Origin: Methylomagnum ishizawai
GTDB taxonomy: Bacteria; Pseudomonadota; Gammaproteobacteria; Methylococcales; Methylococcaceae
Direction: 5' to 3'
NCBI RefSeq assembly: GCF_900155475.1
Contig: NZ_FXAM01000001.1
Coordinates: 3,544,881 to 3,608,880, forward strand
Length of the DNA stretch: 64,000 nt
Shown here: positions 25,757 to 33,767 of the stretch, piece after piece
Numbering within the stretch: the first letter of the stretch is position 1
How the letters are laid out: every line of letters begins with the position of its first letter
The notes under the pieces: generated by a model
The model's database searches: none
What the model was told of the DNA's origin: nothing
What the model saw: only the letters and a program-made list of their open reading frames with translations
Program-made: the position numbers and the translations under genes

Positions 25757-28700
25757 TCATTTCTGCTTTTGCGTAGGTGCCTGTTGATCGGGCTTCTTTT
25801 TGTCTTTCCCATCCTTTTCAGCGGAACTCAAGGCATACGCCACTAGCTCAGGAAACGACACATGATTTTCGCGGGCGATATCTTCCAGCTTGATGAAAGA
25901 ATCCCTCACGTCCTGCGGGACAATCATTCCGCGATTGCGCTCTAGCCAGATCGCTTGGTCTTCGATGCCTTTATAGTGCCGCTTGTCAGATAGTTCTCTG
26001 ATATACACATCGAAAGGGACCGTCAGTTCAGAACCCCCTTTTTTGCGTATCTGAATAGTAAGGCGCTTCATATTTAACTTGCGGGACCGCAGTTCCGCAG
26101 CCTTATCGGCGTCCTTGGGGCCACCGCTGCCATTATCCAACATCTCGGAATAGGGTTTATAGCATTGGAAAAACTCATATTCCGTACAGCGGGCTAGAGT
26201 TGCCCGTGCCTGAATCATATCCCCGACTGCTCGCTGAGCTTGGGCTAAATTGTTCAACAAACCAGAAAAGCTATCCCTTAGGTAAAGGTCGAAGTCGTAT
26301 TGGTTCGCCCAAGGTTCACAGAAAGTGATGGCTTTCGTTAAAACTGGCAGTGCTTCGGTAGCGCGATCCAATTTCAACAAAGCCTTTGAATAAGCAACTT
26401 CCGTTGAGCAGTATCGATATAACGGTTCCGTAGATTCCCGGTCGGTATTCGGCACCGAAGGAGGTTGCCGCTGGTCCCGTTCAAGCATGGCCTGGGCTGC
26501 GGTGGGGAGCAGCGGTATACGTGGAGGAAGCGTTTGAACCAAAGTATCGGGGTCTCCCTTCAAACGGTCTTTAGCGTTTTCCGTCGCGTTTTCTATGATG
26601 CCTTGGCAGTTGGATCGCACGCCAAGTTTGGCGGCACATTCTAGGAAGGGGACGCTTAGTGCGAGTAGTTCTTGAACGTGTTTCTTCTGTAAGGATTCGC
26701 GCTCCGCTTCCGGGGTCTTCGATTCCAGCTTTGCCATCGCAGCTGTTAAATTTGCCATAGCCTCGCTGGATGCATCGAAGTTCGGCAATTCTGCGACTTG
26801 GCCCGAATAGATTTTGCCATAGGCCGCGAGAGCATCACGGGCAAGCGGGGCAGCGGCTTCCGCATCATCCTTCACATATATGGCAAACTCGGATTGCTTC
26901 ACCAAAAATTGGGCCGCTGCCGCCTCGAAGGTATTGGCTTGACTGCCAGTGAATCGGGAGATGATGTCATTGATTTCGGAGGACCATCGATTATAGGCGT
27001 CTGCATCCTTGGCCCAATAGGCGGCATCTAATTGATCGAATAGATCGAATAGGCGGTGCAAAGCAAGTGTTTTGGAGCGAGGATGCTTCAGGAGTTTTTC
27101 AACCAAAGCGGTAACCTTGGCAGCATGGGTTTTGCGTGCTTCCTCTAAACGATTTAAAGTTTTCTGGGTTGATTCGATTTCGCTCCACAACACATTTTCG
27201 CTTTCAATCGCCCAAATGTTCGGCTTTTCCGCCGCTGCTGCGCGTAAATCGTCTAATGAACGATTTAAATATATTAAAGCTTGCTCTGCTTGCTGCTGAC
27301 TCCGCAGATATTGTGCAATTCGCTGGGCAAATACCTCACGCCAAAAGCTCCCTTGCACATATGTCCGGCTGGTCTCAAACAATGCGATTCCTTTTTCTAT
27401 CCATTGTTTCTGGTCGTATTCCCCTGGCTTAAACAGCCAATTCATTCCGTCTAGCCGATAAAGACACTGGAATTGATAATCCCGGAGTTCCGGAGTAATT
27501 CTATTGGTAGGTAATGCTGCGATAAGGTCATAAGCCGACCGATAGAGCGGCGCGGCTTCCTGTTGGTGCCCATCAAACTGCAAACGCCCTGCTTGGCGCA
27601 CCGCTAGCTTCACCTTGCGCAGCACACCCTCTGGCGAATCATCCGTGCCCTGGATTTTCTCCAAATCCCGCTCAAGCGGCACCAACTTGTCCAGCAAGCG
27701 GTTCCCGATGCGGAAGAAGCCATGTATCTCGTCCGTTTCCGGGCTTTCCAGGGTGGTCAGCACTTCGTCAACAGTGGTTTGGGCAATGTTCAAGGTCTTG
27801 GAAACACGCCGCTCGGCCCGCCAAGCCAAACCACCCGCCACAATAGCGCTCAAAGCCAGCAAGCCCATCGCCACCGCAGCCCACTGCCAACGCCGCCGCT
27901 CCTTTTGGAGACGGATATTCCGCGTCTCAATCTCGGCCCGCTCGGCCTCGGCGGCTTGCAACCGCCGCCGGGCGCGGCGCTCGTTGCGCGAGCGCACCAC
28001 CAACGGGGTCAACAGGTCATGGGTGAGTTCGATGCGGCGGGCACCGGCCATGCGCTCCTGGGTCAGCAAGCGCGAATTGACCAACCGGGCCAGCGCGGCC
28101 TCGGCCTCGGGACGCGGCAAGCCCTCATCCATCAATGAAAGCAAAACATCATCCTCGGCGCAGGCGTTGCGATGGCCGCTCTCGCTGACCACCAAAGGAC
28201 TCTCGACCACATCCCGCACCACCTCGGATAGCCCATCGAAACAGCGGGAATAGAAGTTTTGCAGGATATTGGACTTCTGCGCCTCAAGCTGATCTGGCGT
28301 GATTCGTTCCGCCCCGGCATCCAGACGGGCCTCGTTAAGCTCGAAACACAGCAAGCTCAACAAAGGCGGCACCGCCTCGATCTCCTCCAACGGGGTATCT
28401 TCGCCGCGCTGGGCCACAAAGCGCACGATACCCGCAGCCGTGGCCTCGTCCACCAACGGCACCGGACCCAAGCGACCGGGACGCAGCACCGCTTCCAGCG
28501 CCTGCGGGCCGTTGAGGGGCAACAGCGCCATGCGGTTCCGCATGAGCGCGGGCAACACGCCCTTCCAGCCTTCCAACTGGGCCAGATAATCCTCGCGCAG
28601 GGTGATGACGAGGCGCACGGGACTCGGTTGCTCATCGAATTGCTCGGCGAAGTTTTCATCTTCGGCCAAGCGTTCGCGCAAAGCGTGAGGCACGCGGTTT

Positions 28701-29182
28701 TCCACCAAGCAGGCCATCTCACGGAACAGAGCTTCCAGTTCGGCGGTACGGGTCTGGCCGAGGGTGAACACTTCCTCGAACTGGTCGAGGACCAGCACCG
28801 GCGGAGCGGCCAACAGGGCAGAACGATCCACCCGACGATAGCCGCGTTCCCATAAGCTCGCGCCGCTGGGGTCGAAGCCTACGGCTTGGTCCCAAGCTTG
28901 GCGCAGTTGCTCAATAAAAGGCTCGCCATCCTGGCGCAAGCGCAATAGCACCGGACGGGCACCCGCCCCGCGCAACCTTGGGAGCAAACCCGCGCCGAGC
29001 AACGAGGTCTTACCGCGCCCGGAAAGGCCGAACAGGACGGTCAGCGCATGGCTCCGGATACGGCCCTGCAACTCGTCGATTTCACGCTCGCGGCCAAAGA
29101 AATAGCTTTGGGTCGCCTCGGTGTAGGCGGAAAGGCCCAGCCACGGACGCTCGGGGCTGGCACCGTCGTTGATTTGGCTCAT
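25757..29182 (-). CDS. Membrane-anchored STAND NTPase (nSTAND1-type), putative defence sensor
   Basis: 1141 residues. Opening PWLGLSAYTEATQSYFFGRE and Walker A GLSGRGKTS (52-60), Walker B VLVLDQFEE (129-137) and a winged-helix-like region to about 405 define an nSTAND1 ATPase. A charged coiled coil (400-430) leads to one transmembrane helix (433-454). The remaining 690 residues are helical and Ala/Glu-rich, likely a TPR-like sensor on the other face of the membrane or a scaffold. STAND proteins oligomerise on ligand binding and activate partner effectors. Its ATG originally overlapped the stop of the SIR2-TIR gene upstream (ATGA), now severed by the IS. Function is inferred from family and partner. 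Confidence 0.85.
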   Translation of the reverse strand: MSQINDGASPERPWLGLSAYTEATQSYFFGREREIDELQGRIRSHALTVLFGLSGRGKTSLLGAGLLPRLRGAGARPVLLRLRQDGEPFIEQLRQAWDQAVGFDPSGASLWERGYRRVDRSALLAAPPVLVLDQFEEVFTLGQTRTAELEALFREMACLVENRVPHALRERLAEDENFAEQFDEQPSPVRLVITLREDYLAQLEGWKGVLPALMRNRMALLPLNGPQALEAVLRPGRLGPVPLVDEATAAGIVRFVAQRGEDTPLEEIEAVPPLLSLLCFELNEARLDAGAERITPDQLEAQKSNILQNFYSRCFDGLSEVVRDVVESPLVVSESGHRNACAEDDVLLSLMDEGLPRPEAEAALARLVNSRLLTQERMAGARRIELTHDLLTPLVVRSRNERRARRRLQAAEAERAEIETRNIRLQKERRRWQWAAVAMGLLALSAIVAGGLAWRAERRVSKTLNIAQTTVDEVLTTLESPETDEIHGFFRIGNRLLDKLVPLERDLEKIQGTDDSPEGVLRKVKLAVRQAGRLQFDGHQQEAAPLYRSAYDLIAALPTNRITPELRDYQFQCLYRLDGMNWLFKPGEYDQKQWIEKGIALFETSRTYVQGSFWREVFAQRIAQYLRSQQQAEQALIYLNRSLDDLRAAAAEKPNIWAIESENVLWSEIESTQKTLNRLEEARKTHAAKVTALVEKLLKHPRSKTLALHRLFDLFDQLDAAYWAKDADAYNRWSSEINDIISRFTGSQANTFEAAAAQFLVKQSEFAIYVKDDAEAAAPLARDALAAYGKIYSGQVAELPNFDASSEAMANLTAAMAKLESKTPEAERESLQKKHVQELLALSVPFLECAAKLGVRSNCQGIIENATENAKDRLKGDPDTLVQTLPPRIPLLPTAAQAMLERDQRQPPSVPNTDRESTEPLYRYCSTEVAYSKALLKLDRATEALPVLTKAITFCEPWANQYDFDLYLRDSFSGLLNNLAQAQRAVGDMIQARATLARCTEYEFFQCYKPYSEMLDNGSGGPKDADKAAELRSRKLNMKRLTIQIRKKGGSELTVPFDVYIRELSDKRHYKGIEDQAIWLERNRGMIVPQDVRDSFIKLEDIARENHVSFPELVAYALSSAEKDGKDKKKPDQQAPTQKQK

Positions 29183-29265
29183 GCCCGTCTCCGCTGATCG
29201 TGCAGCGTGCGTACCCGCCGGGCGAATTCACCCAGGTTGTCGGGTTTAAGGACGTGGAAGTGTCG
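29179..29265 (-). pseudogene. Severed 3' end of the SIR2-TIR effector gene
   Basis: 28 in-frame codons (starting RHFHVLKPDN, ending DQRRRA, then TGA) lie between the insertion sequence and the STAND start. Removing the IS and one TTA target copy joins Lys436 of the effector to this fragment without a frameshift. That restores a 464-residue protein whose stop overlaps the STAND ATG. Confidence 0.85.
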
Positions 29266-29269
29266 TTTA

Positions 29270-30119
29270 GAAGCTGTCTGGCAAAAGCTCAGACACATTT
29301 TGCAAGGGTGGTCCTCAGCATGGCGATGCGGATAACGTTCTCGGCGGTGGCGGTAAGGGTTTCGAAATCCTTGCTCAACCGGCGGAACGAGCCGAACCAG
29401 GCGAACGTCCGCTCGACGATCCAGCGTTTCGGCAGGACGGCGAAGCCGTCCACGATCCTTTGCGAGATGTGCAGGACCAAGCCCAGCTTTTCCTCCACGT
29501 ATTCGACCGCCGTGCCGCGATAGCCCGCGTCGCCGGAGAATGCCTCGATGCCGGGATGCTTCTCCGCCGCCCGGCGCATGACTTCGCAGCCGCGTACGGT
29601 GTCGCTCAGGTTGGCGGCGTGGACCTCGACATGCAGCAGGTGGCCCAGGACGTCCACGACGATGTGCCGCTTGTGCCCCTTCACGCGCTTGCCGCCGTCG
29701 ATCCCCCGCTCCTCGCTGGCGTACTGGGTCTTGACGCTCTGCGAGTCGATGATGGCGTAGCTCGGGGAACCGGCCCGATGCTTTTTTTTCGATGCCGCGC
29801 GTTGATCTCGTCCAGGGCCGTTTCCCAGACCCCGGCCTTGTTCCAACGGCTGAAATGGTCGTACACGGTCTGCCAGGGCGGGAAGTCCTTCGGCAGCATC
29901 CGCCATTTGATGCCGCCCTCCACCACGTACAGGATGGCGTCCACCACCCGCTTGCGCGGGTGCTTGCTGGCATTGCCACGCCGGTCCTTCGGGCGGAAGT
30001 GGTGTTCGATCAACGACCATTCTTCGTCGCTCAGGTCGCTCGGATAGCTCATGTCGGGGAACCTTGGAAAATCAACGGGGGCTTGACTCTACATGAATTC
30101 CTTTTTGCCAGACAGTTTC
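29270..30119 (-). mobile_element. IS5-family insertion sequence, 850 bp (IS1031-like group by target site)
   Basis: Terminal inverted repeats GAAGCTGTCTGGCAAAAG (left, from 29270) and, at the right end, GAAACTGTCTGGCAAAAA read inward on the minus strand to 30119. They are flanked by a 3-bp TTA target duplication (29267-29269 and 30120-30122). It encodes one DDE transposase spread over two frames. The TNA-type 3-bp target is typical of the IS1031 group. It inserted in the 3' end of the SIR2-TIR gene. Confidence 0.9.
29289..30052 (-). CDS. IS5-family transposase, two frames joined by probable programmed -1 frameshift
   Basis: The first frame (30052 to 29681) starts MSYPSDLSDEEWSLIEHHF and has the IS5 N-terminal domain with GGIKWRMLPKDFPPWQTVY. 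The catalytic domain is in the -1 frame (to 29289), with DDE residues in AIIDSQSVKT, SGDAGYRG and PKRWIVERTFAWFGSF. The junction is a run of eight A residues on the coding strand (29782-29789). This is a canonical A-AAA-AAG-type slippery site, so a fused product by -1 frameshifting is expected rather than a dead gene. The element looks intact and potentially active. Confidence 0.88.
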
Positions 30120-31426
30120 TTACGCACGTTCTCGGGTTCCACGCGAACAGCCTCGGGCGAAGGCAAGCCATGCAACACCGGCAAGTAGAACTCGTCGCTC
30201 AGATCGCCTTGGCGCATGGCGGCCCAGCGGCGTTCGTTCTGCACATAGCGGGTGGGGCTGGATTCGCTGGCTGGGGAAACCAGGGCGATGAACAAGCTGC
30301 TACGCAGCTTGACCGCGGCCTCAAGCTTTTCATCGTAGCGCTGGCCCGCCTGCAAATGGCGACGGTCGATCCAGATCGGCACCCCTTCGGAATGGAGGGC
30401 GCGGGCGATATCAAGGGCGGTCGGCAAGTCTTCGTTGGCATAGGAGATAAAAACCGCGCCACTGGGCATCTCGGCGGGCAGGCTGTCGAGAAAACGCCGG
30501 TCGTCGGTCTCCACCCCGTAGGACTGTTGCCAGCGTGAAAAAAGCTCATAGGTGAATTCGGCGGGATTGCCGCCGATCAAGCGTGTAGTTTGCACTGCCT
30601 GATCAAAGTAAAGCATTGTGGATTGGCTCAGGGTGGCGCTATCGTCGGCGATGTATTCGCTGATCTGGTCACGCCTCCGGTTGCTCAACCGCTCGCCGCG
30701 CACCACCCGCAGCAGGAAACGCACAGTCCAATCGTCCGCCGGAGCGCCAAGGAAAAGCAAACTGCGCTCCCGCAACACGGTAAACAGATTCTTGAGTTGG
30801 TCCGAATGTTCGAGCAACCCACAGATGAACTCCATCAGGTCTTCTTCCCATACCGCAAAATCCCGGCAGTGATGGGCGTCCTGATCGCCGAGCAACTGGT
30901 AAAGATAGGCTTCGGGGCCACGAAGCCGGGTCGTGGGCAAATCGCGCTCCTCGGGAGATTCGTTCGGGTGAAAAACGATGAGATGACGTGATAGATCGAA
31001 GCCCGGACGATGGGCACCCAAAGCGTGCGCCATATGGTGGTCCGGCGTGGTGCCTATAAACAGGGAAAAACTGCGGATGCGTGCCAATAGTTGGAGGGTG
31101 GGTGCTATGGCTTCAAGCGAAGATACACCGATGTTGGAATCGACGGTACGTAAGAGGGCGCGTAATTCGCGATAAACCCGGCTGCATCCGCGGCCAGAGA
31201 GGACGTGGGTGGCGGCGACCTGCGCTGTAGTGGTAAAGCGTTCGGGTTGCGGGAGTTCGAGTTCCGCAGCTAATTTCGGAGCGAGCATCGAATAGAGGGA
31301 TTCATGTTCGCCCTTATTGGGATCATGCAATGTGATCAAGGCTGGGCCAATGACCGGAATCACCGTTCCCGCGTCTACGTCAACCAAGAGATCACGCCAT
31401 TCCTTTTCACTGAGCAAGCTAGGCAT
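30089..31426 (-). CDS. SIR2-like/TIR-domain putative NAD-targeting defence effector, C-terminus altered by IS insertion
   Basis: 445 residues as it now reads. Residues about 10-245 resemble a SIR2-like domain (TVIPVIGPALI, FIGTTPDHHMAHAL, VYRELRALL, LLFLGAPADDW) with a degenerate nucleotide loop. Residues 323-433 are a TIR domain (AVFISYANEDLPTALDIARAL, GVPIWIDRRHLQAGQ). The likely NADase Glu is Glu398 in RYVQNERRWA. The last nine residues (KLSGKKEFM) are encoded by the IS terminal repeat; the native 28-residue tail is cut off. It pairs with the STAND NTPase, as in NLR-like anti-phage systems where NAD+ depletion stops infection. Whether the truncated protein works is unknown. Confidence 0.8.
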   Translation of the reverse strand: MPSLLSEKEWRDLLVDVDAGTVIPVIGPALITLHDPNKGEHESLYSMLAPKLAAELELPQPERFTTTAQVAATHVLSGRGCSRVYRELRALLRTVDSNIGVSSLEAIAPTLQLLARIRSFSLFIGTTPDHHMAHALGAHRPGFDLSRHLIVFHPNESPEERDLPTTRLRGPEAYLYQLLGDQDAHHCRDFAVWEEDLMEFICGLLEHSDQLKNLFTVLRERSLLFLGAPADDWTVRFLLRVVRGERLSNRRRDQISEYIADDSATLSQSTMLYFDQAVQTTRLIGGNPAEFTYELFSRWQQSYGVETDDRRFLDSLPAEMPSGAVFISYANEDLPTALDIARALHSEGVPIWIDRRHLQAGQRYDEKLEAAVKLRSSLFIALVSPASESSPTRYVQNERRWAAMRQGDLSDEFYLPVLHGLPSPEAVRVEPENVRKKLSGKKEFM

Positions 31427-31462
31427 CGGTTCAGGCTTAGATGACTATAATTAAATTGAAAC

Positions 31463-31492
31463 AATATACTAAAAAAGTAGCATATCAATCAA
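31463..31492 (-). promoter_or_regulatory. Predicted promoter of the SIR2-TIR/STAND unit
   Basis: On the minus strand, TTGATT (31492-31487), 18 bases, then TATATT (31468-31463). It lies in an AT-rich island 37 bases before the ATG. Sequence match only. Confidence 0.45.
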
Positions 31493-31531
31493 TGACAGCC
31501 CTGCTCAGTAAGCTATCGACGGCGTGACTGC

Positions 31532-31651
31532 TACGTGTACACGCCCACTGCCTCCGTGCCCGAACCCGCGACCAGCAGCGCGGTCTTGCTCGGGCTGGGC
31601 CTGCTCGGCGCGGCGCGGCGTAGGACCGGCCACGCCCTCCGCCCCCGATAA
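31532..31651 (+). pseudogene. Relic of a PEP-CTERM protein (C-terminal sorting signal only)
   Basis: 40 codons reading VYTPTASVPEPATSS, then a Leu/Gly-rich helix, then ARRRTGHALRPR and a stop. This is the complete tripartite PEP-CTERM signal: VPEP motif, transmembrane helix, Arg-rich end. There is no start codon or upstream protein; the frame closes at a stop just upstream (31493-31495). It is probably the 3' remains of an exopolysaccharide-associated surface protein, truncated when the accessory island formed. Confidence 0.65.
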
Positions 31652-31743
31652 TCGCAAACGGCGGACGCCACCGGGGAAACCTGGCGGTGGTCCACCGGCA
31701 CCGACGCTATAGCGCCGCGCCCACCATCCTGCGCGGCCTGCCG

Positions 31744-31779
31744 CCCTTGGGCGGACTTTAGCCGCCCAAGGGGATTTTT
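31744..31779 (+). terminator. Rho-independent terminator
   Basis: Perfect 11-base arms CCCTTGGGCGG (31744-31754) and CCGCCCAAGGG (31762-31772), followed by GATTTTTG. It probably belonged to the lost PEP-CTERM gene and now insulates the ICMT-like gene. Confidence 0.8.
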
Positions 31780-31825
31780 GCTTATCATGGCGCTCCCTAC
31801 CCTATCGAACCCATACCATTCCGCC

Positions 31826-32272
31826 ATGAACAAACTCATTCTGATTCCGCCGCCCGTGTTCGCCCTGGCACTGTTCGCCATCGGCTACGGGCTGGACCTG
31901 TTGTTCCCCGCCCTGCCCAGGCCGCATTTGCCGCTGTTGGGCTTCATCCTGATGGCTTCCGGCCTCGCGCTGGGCTTGATGGCCCTGGCGCACTTCCGGC
32001 TGCGGCGCACCACGCCCATCCCGCATGGGGAACCCAGCGCCCTGGTGCTGTCCGGACCTTACCTGTGGACCCGCAATCCGATGTACTTGGGGCTATTCAC
32101 CGCGCTGCTGGGCTTGGCCTGCTACTTAGGCGGCCTGCCCTTGCTGCTGGCGGCGCCGGGCTTTTGCGCCGTGGTCAACCGCATCCATATCCCCCATGAA
32201 GAAGCCAAGCTGGCCGGATTGTTCGGCGCGGACTACGCCGCGTTCCGGGACCGCATTCCCCGCTGGCTGTAA
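31826..32272 (+). CDS. Isoprenylcysteine carboxyl methyltransferase (ICMT)-family membrane protein
   Basis: 148 residues from ATG 31826. There are four predicted transmembrane helices. The C-terminal pattern GPYLWTRNPMYLGLF, then HEEAKLAGLFGADYAAFRDRIPRWL, is the SAM-binding signature of bacterial ICMT/phospholipid methyltransferase-like proteins. It should methylate a membrane-associated substrate, unknown here. It ends just before a bidirectional terminator shared with hpnH. Confidence 0.85.
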   Translation: MNKLILIPPPVFALALFAIGYGLDLLFPALPRPHLPLLGFILMASGLALGLMALAHFRLRRTTPIPHGEPSALVLSGPYLWTRNPMYLGLFTALLGLACYLGGLPLLLAAPGFCAVVNRIHIPHEEAKLAGLFGADYAAFRDRIPRWL

Positions 32273-32288
32273 CTCCAAGCCCATAAAA

Positions 32289-32325
32289 AAACGGCGGCTT
32301 CCCGCACGGGGGAAGCCGCCGTTTT
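32289..32325. terminator. Bidirectional rho-independent terminator between the ICMT-like gene and hpnH
   Basis: 14-base arms AACGGCGGCTTCCC (32290-32303) and GGGAAGCCGCCGTT (32310-32323). An A-run lies on the left and a T-run on the right, so it can stop transcription from both convergent genes. Confidence 0.93.
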
Positions 32326-32343
32326 GCGTGGTATCCGGCGGAA

Positions 32344-33447
32344 TCAGTCCACGGCCTTGATCGGGATGGCCGGGCGGGCCTTGGGCGCGGCGGGAACCTC
32401 GTATTCCGGCACCGGCTCTTCCGCCATCGGCCCCGTGGTGCGCGGCCCGAACAAGGATACCCAGGCGGCTTTCAGCGGATTTTTCAAAGAATCCTCCACG
32501 GCGCTAGCCTCGTAGCCGCAATGCGCCATGCAATTGGCGCATTTCGGATTCTTGTTGTTGCCGTATTTATCCCAAGGGGTTTCTTCCATCAGCGCCTTGA
32601 AGCTGGGGGCGTAGCCCTCGTCCACCAGCAGATAGCAGGGCTTTTGCCAGCCGAACACGTTGCGGGTCGGATTGCCCCAGGGCGTGCAGTTATAGCTTTG
32701 GTTCCCGGCCAGGAAATCCAGGTACAGGCTGGAATGGTTCAGCTTCCATTTGCGGCCCCGTCCCAGCTTGAACACATCGCGGAACAACTGCTTGCTCTCG
32801 CGCATCTTGATGAAGATGTCCTGTTGGGGCGCGTGTTCATAGCTGAAGCCGGGGGCGATGGTGGTGCCCTCCACGCCCAGCTTGTTGCAATGATCGAGGA
32901 ACCCGGCGATTTCCTCGGCCCCTTCGCCCTGGAACAAAGTGCAATTCACCGTGACCCGGAAACCCCGGCTGATCGCCATCTCGATGGCTTCGACCGCGCG
33001 GTCGAACACGCCCTTCTGGCAGACGGAGGCATCGTGGCGCTCGCGGTTGCCGTCGAGGTGGATGGAGAAGGTCAGGTAGGGGGAAGGCTGGTAATCGTCG
33101 ATGCGCTTCTTGAGCAACAAGGCGTTGGTGCAGAGATAGACATATTTGCCCCGCGCGATGATGCCCTCGACGATCTGGGGTAGTTCCTTGTGCAGCAAGG
33201 GTTCGCCACCCGCGATGGACACGATGGGCGCACCGCATTCGTCCACCGACTGCAAAGCTTCCTCGACGCTTAAGCGGCGATTAAGAATCTCGTCTGGATA
33301 ATCGATCTTGCCGCAACCGGCGCAGGCCAGGTTACAGCGGAACAGGGGTTCGAGCATCAGCACCAGGGGATAGCGCTGATTCCCCTTGAATTTCTGCTGT
33401 AGAAGATATTTCGCCACGGTGAACTGTTGCCGTAGTGGAACGCCCAT
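32344..33447 (-). CDS. hpnH: Hopanoid biosynthesis radical SAM protein HpnH (adenosyl hopane synthase)
   Basis: 367 residues from ATG 33447, with GGAG 7 bases upstream. The radical SAM cluster motif CNLACAGC (Cys38, Cys42, Cys45) is followed by GGEPLLHKELPQI. A C-terminal NPKCANCMAHCGYE Cys cluster is typical of HpnH. The enzyme adds adenosine to diploptene, opening the route to bacteriohopanepolyols. It is divergent from the sqs-shc-hpnG-hpnN-hpnO genes across a 320-base regulatory region. The last 30 residues are a Pro/Ala-rich tail. Confidence 0.95.
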   Translation of the reverse strand: MGVPLRQQFTVAKYLLQQKFKGNQRYPLVLMLEPLFRCNLACAGCGKIDYPDEILNRRLSVEEALQSVDECGAPIVSIAGGEPLLHKELPQIVEGIIARGKYVYLCTNALLLKKRIDDYQPSPYLTFSIHLDGNRERHDASVCQKGVFDRAVEAIEMAISRGFRVTVNCTLFQGEGAEEIAGFLDHCNKLGVEGTTIAPGFSYEHAPQQDIFIKMRESKQLFRDVFKLGRGRKWKLNHSSLYLDFLAGNQSYNCTPWGNPTRNVFGWQKPCYLLVDEGYAPSFKALMEETPWDKYGNNKNPKCANCMAHCGYEASAVEDSLKNPLKAAWVSLFGPRTTGPMAEEPVPEYEVPAAPKARPAIPIKAVD

Positions 33448-33767
33448 GCGTCGTCTCCATTGGATAAGGTCGGTTGAAACTATCGGGGATGGCGTCCTGT
33501 TGCGTAATAGAAACACGACCGGCCATCGGAAATCTTGGTCGGGCCTTGGAATTCCCTGGCTCCAGCGTCGTGGAAACCGGGAAACTCCAACTATTCCCAA
33601 ACTTTGAACAACATGCTAGCGTTTAGTTGTATTTTCCTCAACTTTTTTTCGTTAAAATACAACATCGCTTGACGGAAAGACCGATAGCCCAAGCCCCGGC
33701 CCCGCTGCCGGGACCGCCCAAGACCCGAAACGGTTGGAAAAACACCACACGGAGCCGCGTTGCCCGC
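33448..33767. promoter_or_regulatory. Divergent regulatory region of the hopanoid genes, with 10-bp palindrome
   Basis: The 320-base gap between hpnH and sqs. A perfect 10-base inverted repeat, GTTGTATTTT (33626-33635) and AAAATACAAC (33654-33663), is separated by 18 bases in an AT-rich core. Poor -35/-10 pairs flank it on each strand: TTGAAC-18-TGTATT on plus, and TTGAGG-17-TAGCAT on minus. It could be an operator for a dimeric regulator controlling both directions. Confidence 0.45.

Noticed and set aside
29289-30052. Transposase as a frameshifted pseudogene
   Set aside because: The frame change falls exactly on a run of eight A residues, the usual programmed -1 site of two-frame IS5-family transposases, and both terminal repeats and catalytic residues are intact.
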